Positions 20,293 to 30,247 of a DNA stretch of 64,000 bases are shown piece by piece (the stretch's first letter is position 1; each line of letters starts with the position of its first letter). The position numbers were made by a program, and so were the translations under genes. Below the pieces are notes generated by a model. That model ran no database searches. It saw only the letters and a list, made by a program, of their open reading frames with translations, and had not been told where the DNA came from. This DNA is from Alcaligenes endophyticus (GTDB lineage: Bacteria > Pseudomonadota > Gammaproteobacteria > Burkholderiales > Burkholderiaceae_B), in assembly GCF_026344035.1 (NCBI RefSeq), contig NZ_JAPKND010000006.1:124001-188000 (forward strand), in the 5' to 3' direction.

Positions 20293-21891
20293 CTAGCCTT
20301 GCTCTTTAGCGGCTAAATAATCGTCGTATCCCCCACGATAATCCAGCACTTGCCCGTTTGGTAACACTTCCATAATGCGAGTGGCCACGCCCGAAATGAA
20401 CTCCCTGTCATGGGAGACAAATACTAAGGTGCCTGCAAATTTCTCTAAGGCCATTTGCAGAGACTCAATCGACTCCATATCCAAGTGGTTAGTAGGTTCG
20501 TCGAGCAACATCACATTGTGCCTGCCCAACATCAAGCGCGAGAATGTCATGCGGTTTTTTTCACCGCCTGACAACACATGCACGGCTTTGGTGATGTCAT
20601 CGGCAGAGAACAACATACGCCCCAAGACAGAACGCAATGCTTGATCGTCGTCACCGGTTTGACGATACTGAGCCACCCAGTCAAACAAATTATCTTGGCT
20701 ATCGAAATCGTCTGATACGTCTTGTGCCATATAACCAATATCGGCATTTTCAGACCAAACAACCGTCCCGGAATCTGCCTGTAGATCATTTGCCAATAGA
20801 CGCAGCAGAGTCGTCTTACCTACCCCATTCGCCCCCACGATGGCAATTTTTTCGCCCGCTTCAATCATGGTTGAGAAGTTGTGAATAATCGGCCTGTCGT
20901 AGGCTTTGCTTAAGCCCTCAACGGTAACGGCCAAACGATGCAACGGCTTTTTCTGCTCAAAACGAATAAAAGGGTTCTGACGCGAAGAAGGCTTCACCTC
21001 GATGGCGTCTGCTTTCAAACGATCAATTTGCTTAATGCGAGAGGTTGCCTGACGTGCCTTAGATTTATTGGCCGAAAAGCGGCGCACGAAATCTTGTAGC
21101 TCACTGATACGGTCTTTAGCGCGTGAGTTCGCCGCTAATGCGCGCTCACGTGATTGCATGGCGGCCAGCATGTAGTCATCGTAGGTGCCTGGGTACAAGC
21201 GTAAAGCGCCATAGTCCAAGTCCGCCATATGCGTACATACTTCATTTAAAAAGTGCCTATCGTGACTGATGATTAACATCGTGCACTGGTAGCTATTTAG
21301 CACTTCTTCAAGCCAACGTATGGTGTTGATATCCAAGTTGTTCGTTGGTTCGTCCAACAACAATACATCAGGATTAGAAAACAAGGCCTGAGCCAACAAC
21401 ACGCGCAGCTTCCATCCCGGGGCCACTTCACTCATGGTCAAATGGTGCTGTTCGATGGGAATTTCCAAACCTAGCAATAGCTCACCAGCGCGCGCTTCGG
21501 CGGTATAACCGTCGTACTCAGCAAAACGGCTTTCCAGCTCGGCCGCGCGCATATAGTCTTCTTCGCTGGCCTCGGGATTGTCATAAATCGCATCCCGTTC
21601 CTGCATGGTGTCCCACATTTCGGTGTGCCCCATCATTACGACGTCGAGCACCCGCATGTCTTCATAGGCGAATTGATCTTGGCGCAGTTTACCCAAACGA
21701 GCACCGGGGTCTAGTGCTACGTTGCCAGAACTTGGCTCAAGGTCCCCCCCAATGATTTTCATCAAGGTAGACTTTCCTGAGCCATTGGCCCCAATTAGGC
21801 CATAACGATTACCCTCGCCAAACTTGGCGCTGACATTCTCGAAAAGTGGCTTAGCACCAAACTGGATAGTTAGATTTGCGGTGGAGATCAA
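20293..21891 (-). CDS. ybiT: ABC-F family ATPase YbiT
   Basis: A 532-residue soluble protein with two ATP-binding cassettes, a ribosome-associated translation factor type. Walker A motifs are GANGSGKST near 35 and GANGVGKTT in the second half. Walker B/linker blocks [11 protein letters not shown] and [10 protein letters not shown] are present, with the P-site-reaching linker of charged residues between (about 240-315). [15 protein letters not shown] and [18 protein letters not shown] match E. coli YbiT almost word for word. The start is a TTG with no clear ribosome site, but it aligns exactly with the family N-terminus. Confidence 0.94.
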   Translation of the reverse strand: MISTANLTIQFGAKPLFENVSAKFGEGNRYGLIGANGSGKSTLMKIIGGDLEPSSGNVALDPGARLGKLRQDQFAYEDMRVLDVVMMGHTEMWDTMQERDAIYDNPEASEEDYMRAAELESRFAEYDGYTAEARAGELLLGLEIPIEQHHLTMSEVAPGWKLRVLLAQALFSNPDVLLLDEPTNNLDINTIRWLEEVLNSYQCTMLIISHDRHFLNEVCTHMADLDYGALRLYPGTYDDYMLAAMQSRERALAANSRAKDRISELQDFVRRFSANKSKARQATSRIKQIDRLKADAIEVKPSSRQNPFIRFEQKKPLHRLAVTVEGLSKAYDRPIIHNFSTMIEAGEKIAIVGANGVGKTTLLRLLANDLQADSGTVVWSENADIGYMAQDVSDDFDSQDNLFDWVAQYRQTGDDDQALRSVLGRMLFSADDITKAVHVLSGGEKNRMTFSRLMLGRHNVMLLDEPTNHLDMESIESLQMALEKFAGTLVFVSHDREFISGVATRIMEVLPNGQVLDYRGGYDDYLAAKEQG

Positions 21892-21973
21892 TTTGAAAGA
21901 TACACTAAAAAAGTTAAATACAACCTGCTAGTGTAGCAAGCGCTCGCTATTTTAGTTAGTGCCTAGGCATAAT

Positions 21974-22915
21974 TTAATGTTGGTGTTCGTCTATAACCAA
22001 GTATGCAAGGCCATCTTCGGTGGCTACACCCACCTGTTTACCCACTGGCAAGGTCACCATCACGTCAGTATGCCCATAAGGTAGGCCACAAATCACGGGT
22101 ACATTCACGTGACTGCGTAGCCATTGCACCACAACCGCTAAGTCATACCCATCGGACGACTGCCGATACTCGGTAAAGGCCCCCAACAAAATGGCCTTTT
22201 GACGGGCTAGAACCCCTGCATGTAACAATTGCGTGAGCATGCGTTCAATGCGGTAAGGGGCTTCGCCTACGTCTTCTAAAAACAGGATACCGTGATTCAC
22301 CTGAGGAAAATAAGGTGTTCCTAGCAACGACACTACCATCGCTAAATTGCCGCCCCAGAGCACCCCATGCTCATCCACAGGGTCGGCATCGGGTGCCTCG
22401 AAACTAAACAATTCCAATTCGCCACGCATGGCCTCACCAAACATTTCTGTCGTCAGCTCATCGGGCTCGTCTGCCCCAAAATAAGCCACCGCTGTTGGGC
22501 CACTATAGCTAACCGCCCCGGTTTGCGCTAATAAGGCTAAGCTAAACGCCGTGAAATCGCTAAAACCCACATACCGCTTACCGCTATCGGCTAGCGCTTG
22601 CCAATTAACCTGATGCAACAGACGGCTAATACCGTAACCGCCGCGTGTGGCCAACACAATATCTTGAGGTTGCCGCATGCTGCGGTCAATGGCTGCTAAA
22701 CGCTGTTCATCCGTTCCCGCAAAGCGCTGATGCACAGCCAAAGCATCCACATCGACCTCGGTTTTAAACCCCAAGGCGTTAAGACGCTCGCACGCCAATC
22801 GCACCCGCTCCGGCTCAGCAATAGCGCCGGAAGGCGAGAATAGATAAATGCCAGAAGGTGAACAATGGCTACATGCGTGGTGCTCATCGTGATGATGTGC
22901 GTGATGCTCGGTCAT
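21974..22915 (-). CDS. ldcA: LD-carboxypeptidase (peptidase S66) with a histidine-rich N-terminus
   Basis: A 313-residue cytoplasmic enzyme that removes the terminal D-alanine from murein tetrapeptides during cell-wall recycling. The S66 serine lies in GFSDFTAFSLA near residue 119. LATRGGYGISRLL, GGNLAMVVSLLGTPY and FLEDVGEAPYRIERM are family blocks. The first 18 residues contain eight histidines and two cysteines (HHAHHHDEHH then CSHC), a metal-binding-like tag absent from E. coli LdcA. The downstream fold starts at GIYLFSPSG. A lone gene between ybiT and tadA. Confidence 0.9.
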   Translation of the reverse strand: MTEHHAHHHDEHHACSHCSPSGIYLFSPSGAIAEPERVRLACERLNALGFKTEVDVDALAVHQRFAGTDEQRLAAIDRSMRQPQDIVLATRGGYGISRLLHQVNWQALADSGKRYVGFSDFTAFSLALLAQTGAVSYSGPTAVAYFGADEPDELTTEMFGEAMRGELELFSFEAPDADPVDEHGVLWGGNLAMVVSLLGTPYFPQVNHGILFLEDVGEAPYRIERMLTQLLHAGVLARQKAILLGAFTEYRQSSDGYDLAVVVQWLRSHVNVPVICGLPYGHTDVMVTLPVGKQVGVATEDGLAYLVIDEHQH

Positions 22916-22949
22916 GGTGATAGGCTAGGAAAAGAAAATTAAGGTTGCG

Positions 22950-23495
22950 CTACGAGTTAGCGTCTAACTGGGCTTGTTGCTTAAGTAAGTGATGTTGCGC
23001 ACGTCGTTCACGAAAAAACTGACGCAGTAAATCAGCACATTCCGACTCTAGCACACCCCCGCTGACTACCGTTTGATGATTTAAACGAGTGTGCTCGTGC
23101 AACGACAATAGGCTCCCGCACACCCCGGTTTTAGGGTCAGAGGCCCCAAACACCACCCGCTCTAGGCGCGCATGGAGTAAAGCGCCTAAACACATCAGAC
23201 AGGGTTCTAGAGTGACAAATAGGCTGTAGCCGGGCAGGCGATAGTTACCCACTGCTTTACAAGCGGCTCGTAAGGCCATCATTTCAGCGTGCTGCGATGG
23301 GTCGTGATCAACAATGCTACGATTATAGCCCTGCCCCACTAGCCTGCCTTCTCCGTCTATCAGCACTGCCCCTACAGGCACTTCACCTATGGCATAAGCC
23401 AGTTGAGCTTGCTCTAAGGCCAAGCGCATTGCGTGCTCATCGTCGCTTAGCATTAAGGTATTATCGGAATAGTTCATTACAGGCGGGTGTTTCAT
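22950..23495 (-). CDS. tadA: tRNA adenosine(34) deaminase
   Basis: A zinc deaminase of up to 181 residues that converts A34 to inosine in tRNA-Arg(ACG). The zinc site is His69-Ala-Glu71 with Pro98-Cys99-x-x-Cys102 ([15 protein letters not shown]), and the [14 protein letters not shown] stretch is typical. [11 protein letters not shown] begins the conserved core. ATG 23495 is given as the start, but ATG 23477 is equally possible. It is divergent from the ABC exporter, with about 80 bases for both promoters. Confidence 0.93.
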   Translation of the reverse strand: MKHPPVMNYSDNTLMLSDDEHAMRLALEQAQLAYAIGEVPVGAVLIDGEGRLVGQGYNRSIVDHDPSQHAEMMALRAACKAVGNYRLPGYSLFVTLEPCLMCLGALLHARLERVVFGASDPKTGVCGSLLSLHEHTRLNHQTVVSGGVLESECADLLRQFFRERRAQHHLLKQQAQLDANS

Positions 23496-23575
23496 GCGAT
23501 CATAAAGCGGCCATACTGCCTTGCAGTGTAACGCTTACCCCCCCTGCACATCCACTAAAGTTTTACACCTTATTT

Positions 23576-24520
23576 ATGTCCGATACTTTAGACAGTATTA
23601 TCCACGTACACCAGCTCAGCAAAACCTATGCCTCGGGTTTCCAAGCCTTACAGCCCATAGATTTGAGCATACAACGGGGCGAGATTTTTGCCTTGTTGGG
23701 GCCTAACGGAGCAGGAAAAACCACCTTAATCAGCATTGTTTGTGGTTTGGTCAACCCCAGCACGGGTTCGGTTGCTATCGACGGCCATGACATTATTAAG
23801 CAGTATCGCCAAGCGCGTAGCAAAATTGGCCTAGTTCCTCAAGAACTCAGCTCAGACTCCTTTGAAACCGTTTGGAATAGCGTTAACTTTAGCCGTGGGC
23901 TTTTTGGCAAGAAACCAAATCCAGCCTTGATCGAAAGCATCCTTAAAGACCTTTCCCTATGGGACAAAAAAGATCAGCCACAAATTGCACTTTCAGGCGG
24001 CATGAAGCGACGCGTGCTCATTGCTAAAGCCTTATCCCATGAACCTGAAATTCTCTTTCTAGACGAACCTACTGCAGGGGTGGACGTCACACTACGACAA
24101 GGTATGTGGGCTTTAGTGCATAAGCTGCGTACCCAAGGGGTCACCATCATCTTGACGACCCACTACATAGAAGAAGCAGAAGAAATGGCGGACCGCATCG
24201 GCATTATTAACCGTGGTCAACTACAGTTGGTAGAAACCAAGCAGGCTTTAATGCAACGCTTGGGAGGCAAAACACTGGTGCTCAGCTTAGCGCAGCCCCT
24301 CAGTGCCCTGCCCAGCAACCTGCAAGCGCATGGCTGGCAACTCAAGCAGGGTCAAGATAAAGGCGGCTCAGAGCTCCACTATCAGTTTCAAGATCAGTCG
24401 TTAGGCTTAGATCAACTGCTCAGCGCGGTCCATGCTGCTCAGTTGCAAATCGCCGACATTCAAACACGGCAGCGCTCTTTAGAAAATATTTTTGTTGAAT
24501 TGACGGGTGAACAAGTATGA
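23576..24520 (+). CDS. ABC-2 type exporter, ATP-binding subunit
   Basis: A 314-residue cytoplasmic ATPase subunit. Walker A is [11 protein letters not shown], the signature [15 protein letters not shown], and Walker [12 protein letters not shown], with the switch histidine in [14 protein letters not shown]. The layout resembles E. coli YadG and daunorubicin-type exporters. The ATG at 23576 begins the similarity; the long open upstream frame lies over tadA and is not coding. The stop overlaps the start of the permease gene (ATGA), so the pair forms one transporter. Substrate unknown. Confidence 0.92.
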   Translation: MSDTLDSIIHVHQLSKTYASGFQALQPIDLSIQRGEIFALLGPNGAGKTTLISIVCGLVNPSTGSVAIDGHDIIKQYRQARSKIGLVPQELSSDSFETVWNSVNFSRGLFGKKPNPALIESILKDLSLWDKKDQPQIALSGGMKRRVLIAKALSHEPEILFLDEPTAGVDVTLRQGMWALVHKLRTQGVTIILTTHYIEEAEEMADRIGIINRGQLQLVETKQALMQRLGGKTLVLSLAQPLSALPSNLQAHGWQLKQGQDKGGSELHYQFQDQSLGLDQLLSAVHAAQLQIADIQTRQRSLENIFVELTGEQV

Positions 24521-25278
24521 ACTGGTATGCCTTAAACGCCATTTATAGCTATGAAATGGCCCGCACGCGGCGCACCTTGCTACAAAGTATTGTTGCCCCT
24601 GTGATTTCTACTGCGCTGTATTTCATTGTATTCGGTGCTGCGATCGGCAATCGCATCAATGAAATTGAAGGCATTGCTTACGGAGCCTTTATTGTTCCGG
24701 GGCTGACTATGCTTTCAGTGCTGACCCACAGTGTTTCCAACGCCGCGTTCGGTATTTATTTTCCTCGCTTTACACGCAACATTTACGAAATATTATCAGC
24801 GCCAGTGTCCCCTCTGGAAATCACCTTAGCCTTTGTTGGGGCGGCCGCCACTAAGTCTTTACTATTAGCTGCCATTATTTTAATCACTGCACAGTTTTTT
24901 GTACCGTTTCACATCGATCACCCTATTTGGATGCTCACCTTTTTAGTTATAACAGCTTTTACCTTTAGCTTGCTAGGCTTCATCATTGGCATTTGGGCGG
25001 ACAACTTTGAGAAACTGCAATTTGTTCCCATGCTTATTATTACCCCCCTTACCTTTTTGGGCGGCAGTTTTTACTCCATCGACATGCTGCCCACTTTTTG
25101 GCAAAAGCTTAGCTTAATCAACCCGGTGCTGTATTTAGTCAGCGGTTTTCGCTGGAGTTTTTTCAGCCACGCCGATGTATCAGTGTGGCTAAGCCTAGGC
25201 ATAACAGGACTATTTTTGCTGCTCTGCCTAGGCATAGTCCATGCCATCTTCAAAACAGGTTATCGACTCCGTCCCTAG
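24517..25278 (+). CDS. ABC-2 type exporter, permease subunit
   Basis: A 253-residue inner-membrane protein with about six hydrophobic segments of the ABC-2 permease fold, close to E. coli Yad[19 protein letters not shown], the [16 protein letters not shown] loop and [17 protein letters not shown] are typical of this subfamily. It overlaps the ATPase gene by four bases and ends nine bases before the convergent acetyltransferase gene. Confidence 0.92.
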   Translation: MNWYALNAIYSYEMARTRRTLLQSIVAPVISTALYFIVFGAAIGNRINEIEGIAYGAFIVPGLTMLSVLTHSVSNAAFGIYFPRFTRNIYEILSAPVSPLEITLAFVGAAATKSLLLAAIILITAQFFVPFHIDHPIWMLTFLVITAFTFSLLGFIIGIWADNFEKLQFVPMLIITPLTFLGGSFYSIDMLPTFWQKLSLINPVLYLVSGFRWSFFSHADVSVWLSLGITGLFLLLCLGIVHAIFKTGYRLRP

Positions 25279-25287
25279 GCTAAGCCA

Positions 25288-25791
25288 CTACAGTGCCCGC
25301 CGCATCATGCATGACTGCGGGCCGTAGGCAAGCAAATGATCTGCTTGCTCGGCTTGTGCCTGCACCACAGAGTACCCCTGAGCCTGCCAGTAGTCTCGAG
25401 CTTGCCCCAGCGACACTAAACTGGACCAACGTAAGCCACAAGTTCGGGCAAATTGCACTCCATGGCGCAACAGCTGTTTCGACCAGCCTTTGCCTTGCGC
25501 GCTGGGCAGCAACGCACAATCATGAATAAACCACTGGTCAGCAGCTTCGGGCAAGGCTTGTAAGGCGTGCCCCAATGCCGGAGGGCTGTCCCCCTTCCAA
25601 GGGTAAGAGATTAAATACCCCTGTATGCGACCTTCTTGATCGCTGGCTTTCCAACAACTGCTTGGCGCCAACTGCAAACGATTGGCATAAAAACTGTATT
25701 CTTCATGCAAATCAGGACTATAAATTTTGCTTTGCACATCCACGATCTGATCTAAGTCTTCGGGCTGCAATAAGCTAATAGTGATATTCAT
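25288..25791 (-). CDS. GNAT family N-acetyltransferase
   Basis: A 167-residue acetyltransferase of the GNAT superfamily. The acetyl-CoA loop reads LPSAQGKGWSKQLLRH (a Q/R-x-x-G-x-G/A variant) near residues 115-130, and ARDYWQAQGYSVVQ near 145 is the usual C-terminal block. The acceptor substrate is unknown. It is convergent with the exporter permease and is followed upstream by yajQ on the same strand. Confidence 0.85.
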   Translation of the reverse strand: MNITISLLQPEDLDQIVDVQSKIYSPDLHEEYSFYANRLQLAPSSCWKASDQEGRIQGYLISYPWKGDSPPALGHALQALPEAADQWFIHDCALLPSAQGKGWSKQLLRHGVQFARTCGLRWSSLVSLGQARDYWQAQGYSVVQAQAEQADHLLAYGPQSCMMRRAL

Positions 25792-25832
25792 ACTTAAGAG
25801 GCTGGGCTAAACAAGGCAGACCAGCACACACA

Positions 25833-26315
25833 TTAATCGCGGAAATTATCGTATTGTAAAGGTAGCTCTACGTCGGCTTGCTTGAGTAAAGCTATAGCGG
25901 CTTGGAGATCATCGCGTTTTTTACCCGTAATGCGCAACTTTTCCCCTTGAATTTGCGCTTCCACTTTAATCTTTGCCGCTTTAATCGCCGCGATTAATTT
26001 CTTGGAGGTGGGTTGGTCTAGACCTTGACGTACCGTCACTTTTTGTCGTGCACCCGCTACATTTTCCAAGGGTTTATCTACCTCTAGGCAACGTACATCA
26101 ATATTGCGTGCAGCAAGACGAGCACGCAATATTTGCATCATCTGCTCTAGCTGAAACACACTAGGAGCCGACTGCTGAATCACAAAACCGTCCAGTTCAA
26201 ACTGGGCACTCGTCCCCTTGAAGTCGAAACGGGTGGAAAGCTCACGGCTTGCTTGATCAACCGCATTGCGCAATTCGTGCGCATTCACTTCCGAAACCAC
26301 ATCAAACGAAGGCAT
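25833..26315 (-). CDS. yajQ: YajQ-family nucleotide-binding protein
   Basis: A 160-residue protein of the YajQ (UPF0234) family; a Xanthomonas member binds cyclic di-GMP. It begins MPSFDVVSEV, has the RFDFKGT block near residue 30, QKVTVRQGLDQPTSKKL, and ends LQYDNFRD, all typical. The ATG at 26315 aligns with the family; 12 upstream in-frame codons lie across a terminator hairpin and are rejected. Confidence 0.93.
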   Translation of the reverse strand: MPSFDVVSEVNAHELRNAVDQASRELSTRFDFKGTSAQFELDGFVIQQSAPSVFQLEQMMQILRARLAARNIDVRCLEVDKPLENVAGARQKVTVRQGLDQPTSKKLIAAIKAAKIKVEAQIQGEKLRITGKKRDDLQAAIALLKQADVELPLQYDNFRD

Positions 26316-26332
26316 ATTTTTTATCCTGACAG

Positions 26333-26362
26333 AAAAAAGCCGCTTCATCACGTCGAAGCGGC
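26333..26362 (-). terminator. Terminator after the acyl-CoA synthetase gene
   Basis: Stem GCCGCTTC / GAAGCGGC (26339-26346, 26355-26362) with an 8-base loop. On the minus strand it is followed by six Ts. It lies between the acyl-CoA synthetase stop and the yajQ start. Confidence 0.8.
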
Positions 26363-26381
26363 CCGTTCAACATAAGGCTGT

Positions 26382-28037
26382 TTACACAGCAGACATTTGC
26401 GCCTTGGCTTGTTGGCGCAACGCAAATTTTTGAATTTTGCCCGTGGACGTTTTTGGCAGCTCCACAAAAGCAAAATGTTTGGGTATTTTAAAGCCTGCAA
26501 GGTATTGTCTGCAATGCTCTATCAATTGGGCCTCGGTCACTGTGGTCTCTGGCTTGAGCTCGATGAAAGCAAACGGGGTCTCGCCCCAGCGTTCATCGTT
26601 CACCGCAACCACTGCGGCCGCCTGCACCGAGGGATGTCGATACAAGACGTCTTCGAGCTCAATAGAGGAAATATTTTCTCCCCCGGAAATAATAATATCT
26701 TTGCTGCGATCCTTGATGCGGACATACCTGTCCGGCTCCATAACCGCCAAGTCTCCACTGTGAAACCATCCGCCCGCCAAGGCTTTTTCAGTTTCCTCAG
26801 GGTTCTTCAAATAACCTTTCATAACAATATTGCCCCGGAACATGATTTCGCCCATTACCTGAGCATCATGGGGTACGGGCCGCATCGTGGCTGGATCAAC
26901 TACCGCTACCTCTCGCTGTAAATGATATCCCACCCCTTGGCGCGCATTTTTCTGTGCTCGCTGCTCTAGGCTTAGCTGCGCCCACTCTTGTTGGGGGGCA
27001 CACACCGCTGCTGGGCCATATGTTTCGGTTAAACCATAGACATGCGTAAGGTTAAAACCTAGGTGCTCCATGCCTTCCAACATGGTAGCGGGTGGGGCAG
27101 CCCCCGCTACCATCGCGTTCACCCCGCGGGGTAAGCGGTCACGAAGTTCGGGTGGAGCATTCACCAAAGTGGAATGCACGATAGGCGCACCACAATAATG
27201 CGTAACGCCGTGATCCACAATAGCGTTGACCATACTGACTGCATCCACCCTACGTAAACAGACATTAACGCCCGCCCGCGCGGCAATGGCCCAAGGAAAG
27301 GTCCAGCCGTTGCAGTGAAACATGGGCAAAGTCCACATATACACCGCGTGCTTGGGCATGTCCCATTCTAACAAGTTAGAGATAGCCCCCAACGCAGCCC
27401 CACGGTGGTGATACACCACGCCCTTGGGCCGGCCTGTTGTACCACTGGTGTAATTCAAGGCGATAGCGTCCCACTCGTCCTCGGGAAGCTCCCAAGCAAA
27501 GTTGGCATCACCACCACTTAGAAACTCGTTGTAGGTTTGCGTACCAATTAACCGGCTTTCCCCCTTATAAAGCGGGTCAACCACGTCAATGACTAAGATT
27601 GGGGACGTAGACTCGCGCAGCGCCAAGGCCTCTTGCATCACCGCTGCAAACTCACCATCGACCAAGACTGCTTTGGCTTCGCCATGATCGAGCATATAGG
27701 CCAAGGTTGACGCATCTAAGCGCGTATTGAGGGTATTGAGCACAGCTCCCGTCATGGGTACCGCAAAGTGTACCTCTACCATTGCTGGGGTGTTCGGTAA
27801 CATGACGGCAACTGTGTCGCCCTTACTAATGCCTTGTGTGGCCAAAGCACTTGCTAACTGGCGGCAACGTGAGTACAGCTCGCTCCATGTATAGCGTATA
27901 TCGGTGTTAGCGTCGCCATGCACTACCGCTAAACGGTGCGGATACACCTGTGCAGCACGCTCTATAAAACTTAAGGGCGACAACGACGCATAATTGGCCG
28001 TAGTTTTGGGCAAATGTTGATCATATATCCCGGTCAT
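26382..28037 (-). CDS. Acyl-CoA synthetase (AMP-forming)
   Basis: A 551-residue adenylate-forming ligase that activates a fatty or related carboxylic acid with ATP and CoA. The AMP-binding motif is YTSGTTGRPKGVVYHH near residue 187. GLTETYGPA, GGWFHSGDLAVM and KDRSKDIIISGGENISS follow, and the A10 lysine lies in STGKIQKFALR near the end. The group resembles medium-chain and methylmercaptopropionyl-CoA ligases; the acid used cannot be told. It has a GGAGA ribosome site and its own terminator, so it is a single-gene unit. Confidence 0.9.
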   Translation of the reverse strand: MTGIYDQHLPKTTANYASLSPLSFIERAAQVYPHRLAVVHGDANTDIRYTWSELYSRCRQLASALATQGISKGDTVAVMLPNTPAMVEVHFAVPMTGAVLNTLNTRLDASTLAYMLDHGEAKAVLVDGEFAAVMQEALALRESTSPILVIDVVDPLYKGESRLIGTQTYNEFLSGGDANFAWELPEDEWDAIALNYTSGTTGRPKGVVYHHRGAALGAISNLLEWDMPKHAVYMWTLPMFHCNGWTFPWAIAARAGVNVCLRRVDAVSMVNAIVDHGVTHYCGAPIVHSTLVNAPPELRDRLPRGVNAMVAGAAPPATMLEGMEHLGFNLTHVYGLTETYGPAAVCAPQQEWAQLSLEQRAQKNARQGVGYHLQREVAVVDPATMRPVPHDAQVMGEIMFRGNIVMKGYLKNPEETEKALAGGWFHSGDLAVMEPDRYVRIKDRSKDIIISGGENISSIELEDVLYRHPSVQAAAVVAVNDERWGETPFAFIELKPETTVTEAQLIEHCRQYLAGFKIPKHFAFVELPKTSTGKIQKFALRQQAKAQMSAV

Positions 28038-28221
28038 GCAAGTCTCCTGAAGCTATCTATAAAATTTAACTGTCTTTACAAGGCGCCCTGCCCCCTTTTA
28101 CGCCTATGCTTAACTTATACCTTGGCGCTGAGGCTGACAAGTCAGAATCATGACATTTCCAACCTTGCTCAACGTGCTTTGGTAGAATAAAAATCTATTA
28201 CCGCTAACCGTCGCCACTACC

Positions 28222-28623
28222 ATGAGCCCTCCACCATTACCCTTTTATTATGCTGTTCTTCTAGTTGCCGCCGGAGGGGCTACGGGGGCGGTAAGCCGCT
28301 GGCTACTCAGCCTAGGGCTTAACGCTTTATATCCTCCGTTGCCGCCTGGCACTTTAGTGGCTAACTACGTAGGCGCTTTCCTGATGGGCTTGGGGCTAGC
28401 CGCTTTTGGCCTGTTACAGCAAGTACACGAAGGGTGGCGTTTACTACTGTTTACGGGCTTTTTAGGCGGTTTAACGACGTTTTCTACTTTTTCAGCAGAA
28501 ATTATGCATTTGATCCAAGCACAACGCTATGCTTGGGCATTGTTTGGCGTCGCTGCTCACGTTTGTGGTTCATTAGTCATGGTAGCCTTAGGCATACTCT
28601 GCGTGCAATTTTTCAAGCCATGA
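28222..28623 (+). CDS. crcB: Fluoride channel CrcB/Fluc
   Basis: A 133-residue membrane protein with four hydrophobic segments, the dual-topology Fluc type that lets fluoride leave the cell. GGATGAVSRW near residue 18, GTLVANYVGAFLMG near 44 and GFLGGLTTFSTFSAE near 78 (with the pore phenylalanines and Na-site residues) are diagnostic. Its stop overlaps the amidotransferase start (ATGA). I looked for a fluoride riboswitch in the 180 bases upstream and did not see one. Confidence 0.93.
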   Translation: MSPPPLPFYYAVLLVAAGGATGAVSRWLLSLGLNALYPPLPPGTLVANYVGAFLMGLGLAAFGLLQQVHEGWRLLLFTGFLGGLTTFSTFSAEIMHLIQAQRYAWALFGVAAHVCGSLVMVALGILCVQFFKP

Positions 28624-29444
28624 AACCTGCTACATCTTTAGTCTATATCATACAAGCGGCTGATCCTCCCGCCGAGCTGCAATCCCTGCATGGCAGCCAA
28701 GGAGACTGGTTTACTCACGCCCTATCCAATCTTCCTTGCACCGTACGCGTGCTACGCCCTCATGCTGGCGATGCCTTACCCAACACCGACGACCCTCACC
28801 CCGTCATTATTAGCGGCTCATGGGCCATGGTGACTGACCGCGCCCCATGGAGCGAAGCCTTAGCTCACTGGATACGCGAACGCTACCACAGCACAGCGCC
28901 TTTATTGGGCGTGTGTTATGGCCATCAACTCATGGCTGATGCGCTAGGTGGCGTAGTGGACTATCACCCCCAAGGGCGCGAGCTTGGCTGCCTTAATGTG
29001 TGGCAACTGGCTCAGCCCTTACTAGACCACGAGGCTATGCTTCTGGGGACATTAACGCATCAATTTCCTGCCCTGTTAACGCATGAGCAAAGTGTATTAA
29101 CGCCCCCTTCATGTGCCCGCGTACTCATGCGTAGTGACCACGACCCGCACCAAATGCTCAGCTATCGGGCCGGCTTTTATTCGGTGCAGTTTCATCCCGA
29201 GTTCACCGTTTCCCTGTTACGCGCCACCATACAACGTCGGGCTGAACAGTTAATCGCTGAAGGCTACAAGCTAGACGACTTACTACACCCACTGCAAGAC
29301 ACCCAACAAGCACGCCAACTTTTGATCAATTTCGTTCAAACCTATAGCCCAGCATTACTGGACGCCGCTGCGCGTAAGAACTCGCCGGGAGTTTCCCCCA
29401 TGAGTTCTCTGAATGACGCCACAAAGGCAGACATACTGTCATAA
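28620..29444 (+). CDS. Class I glutamine amidotransferase-like protein
   Basis: A 274-residue protein with a class I glutamine amidotransferase fold, resembling the stand-alone GMP-synthase-like amidotransferases (YfeJ type). The nucleophile elbow is GVCYGHQLMADALGG near residue 98, and the catalytic His-x-Glu is in YSVQFHPEFTVS. The synthase partner domain is absent, so the acceptor is unknown. It is coupled to crcB by a four-base overlap. The last 34 residues run over the 3' end of the opposite-strand AraC gene and are probably not part of the fold. Confidence 0.83.
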   Translation: MKPATSLVYIIQAADPPAELQSLHGSQGDWFTHALSNLPCTVRVLRPHAGDALPNTDDPHPVIISGSWAMVTDRAPWSEALAHWIRERYHSTAPLLGVCYGHQLMADALGGVVDYHPQGRELGCLNVWQLAQPLLDHEAMLLGTLTHQFPALLTHEQSVLTPPSCARVLMRSDHDPHQMLSYRAGFYSVQFHPEFTVSLLRATIQRRAEQLIAEGYKLDDLLHPLQDTQQARQLLINFVQTYSPALLDAAARKNSPGVSPMSSLNDATKADILS

Positions 29445-30172
29445 CCGCAGGCCAAGGCCACATCGGTGACTCTTTCTTGCCGCTCTAGCAGGGGCAAGGC
29501 GCTCATAATACGTAAACGTTGACGCCATGCCCGAAAGCTCAAGCCAGTCTCTTGCCTAAATAAACGCGTCAAGGTTTTCTCCGACACATCATAACGGGCA
29601 GCAAAGTCATAGAGACGGGTTTGCGAGCCTGGCTCGGATTGCAAGCTACTACATAAGGCCTGCAATCGCTCATCGCGCGGCCAAGGTAGAATCAAGCCGC
29701 TATCGGGTGCCGCCGCGAGCTCATCCAACAACACCGCCACTAAACGGCTCTCAGGCCCATGCTCGCCATACAACACGGGTAAAGCACTAAAGCTACGAAT
29801 AAGCTCGCGCAACAATGAGTTCACCGCCACCACTTTGCATTCGGCGGGGGCGTTTTTGAGTACGCTGGGCTCAATATATAAGCTGCGTATCAACGCATCG
29901 GGCGAACACCGTACACCATGCTCTATAGTGGCTGGAACCCAGACGGCTTGTTGCGGCGGCGCCATAAACCTACCATCTCGTGTGCGTACTTCAATCACCC
30001 CTTGCAAGGCATAAGAAAACTGCACCCAAGGGTGTCGATGAGGGCGAGCGATAGCTTGATTCGGCAAGGCTCGCTCTTGCCCGTAGACAGGGCGCGGTAA
30101 ATGACGCAAGTGGCCCAACACATCAGGAATTCTATCTTGCGACGGCAAGCTGTCCGTTTGGCGACAATCCAT
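29342..30172 (-). CDS. AraC-family transcriptional regulator
   Basis: A 276-residue regulator. A cupin-like sensor domain (HRHPWVQFSYALQGVIEV near 46-63, AVWVPATIEHGV) precedes a C-terminal pair of helix-turn-helix motifs. The second includes VTDVALACGYDSMSAFVASFRE, and TPGEFLR closes the domain. The layout resembles the NimR/YidL-like group. It is divergent from an SBF-family carrier, 75 bases away, and probably controls that gene. Its last 103 bases overlap the amidotransferase gene on the other strand. Confidence 0.88.
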   Translation of the reverse strand: MDCRQTDSLPSQDRIPDVLGHLRHLPRPVYGQERALPNQAIARPHRHPWVQFSYALQGVIEVRTRDGRFMAPPQQAVWVPATIEHGVRCSPDALIRSLYIEPSVLKNAPAECKVVAVNSLLRELIRSFSALPVLYGEHGPESRLVAVLLDELAAAPDSGLILPWPRDERLQALCSSLQSEPGSQTRLYDFAARYDVSEKTLTRLFRQETGLSFRAWRQRLRIMSALPLLERQERVTDVALACGYDSMSAFVASFRELMGETPGEFLRAAASSNAGL

Positions 30173-30247
30173 AACTTATTATCGATAAACCATCATAAAG
30201 TTTTACAGTACAGTGTTGACTCATTTATTGCAACGCGAGTATTTTTC

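Noticed and set aside
28038-28221. Possible fluoride riboswitch ahead of crcB
   Set aside because: Looked for the conserved GGNGATGG and pseudoknot elements; none was found.
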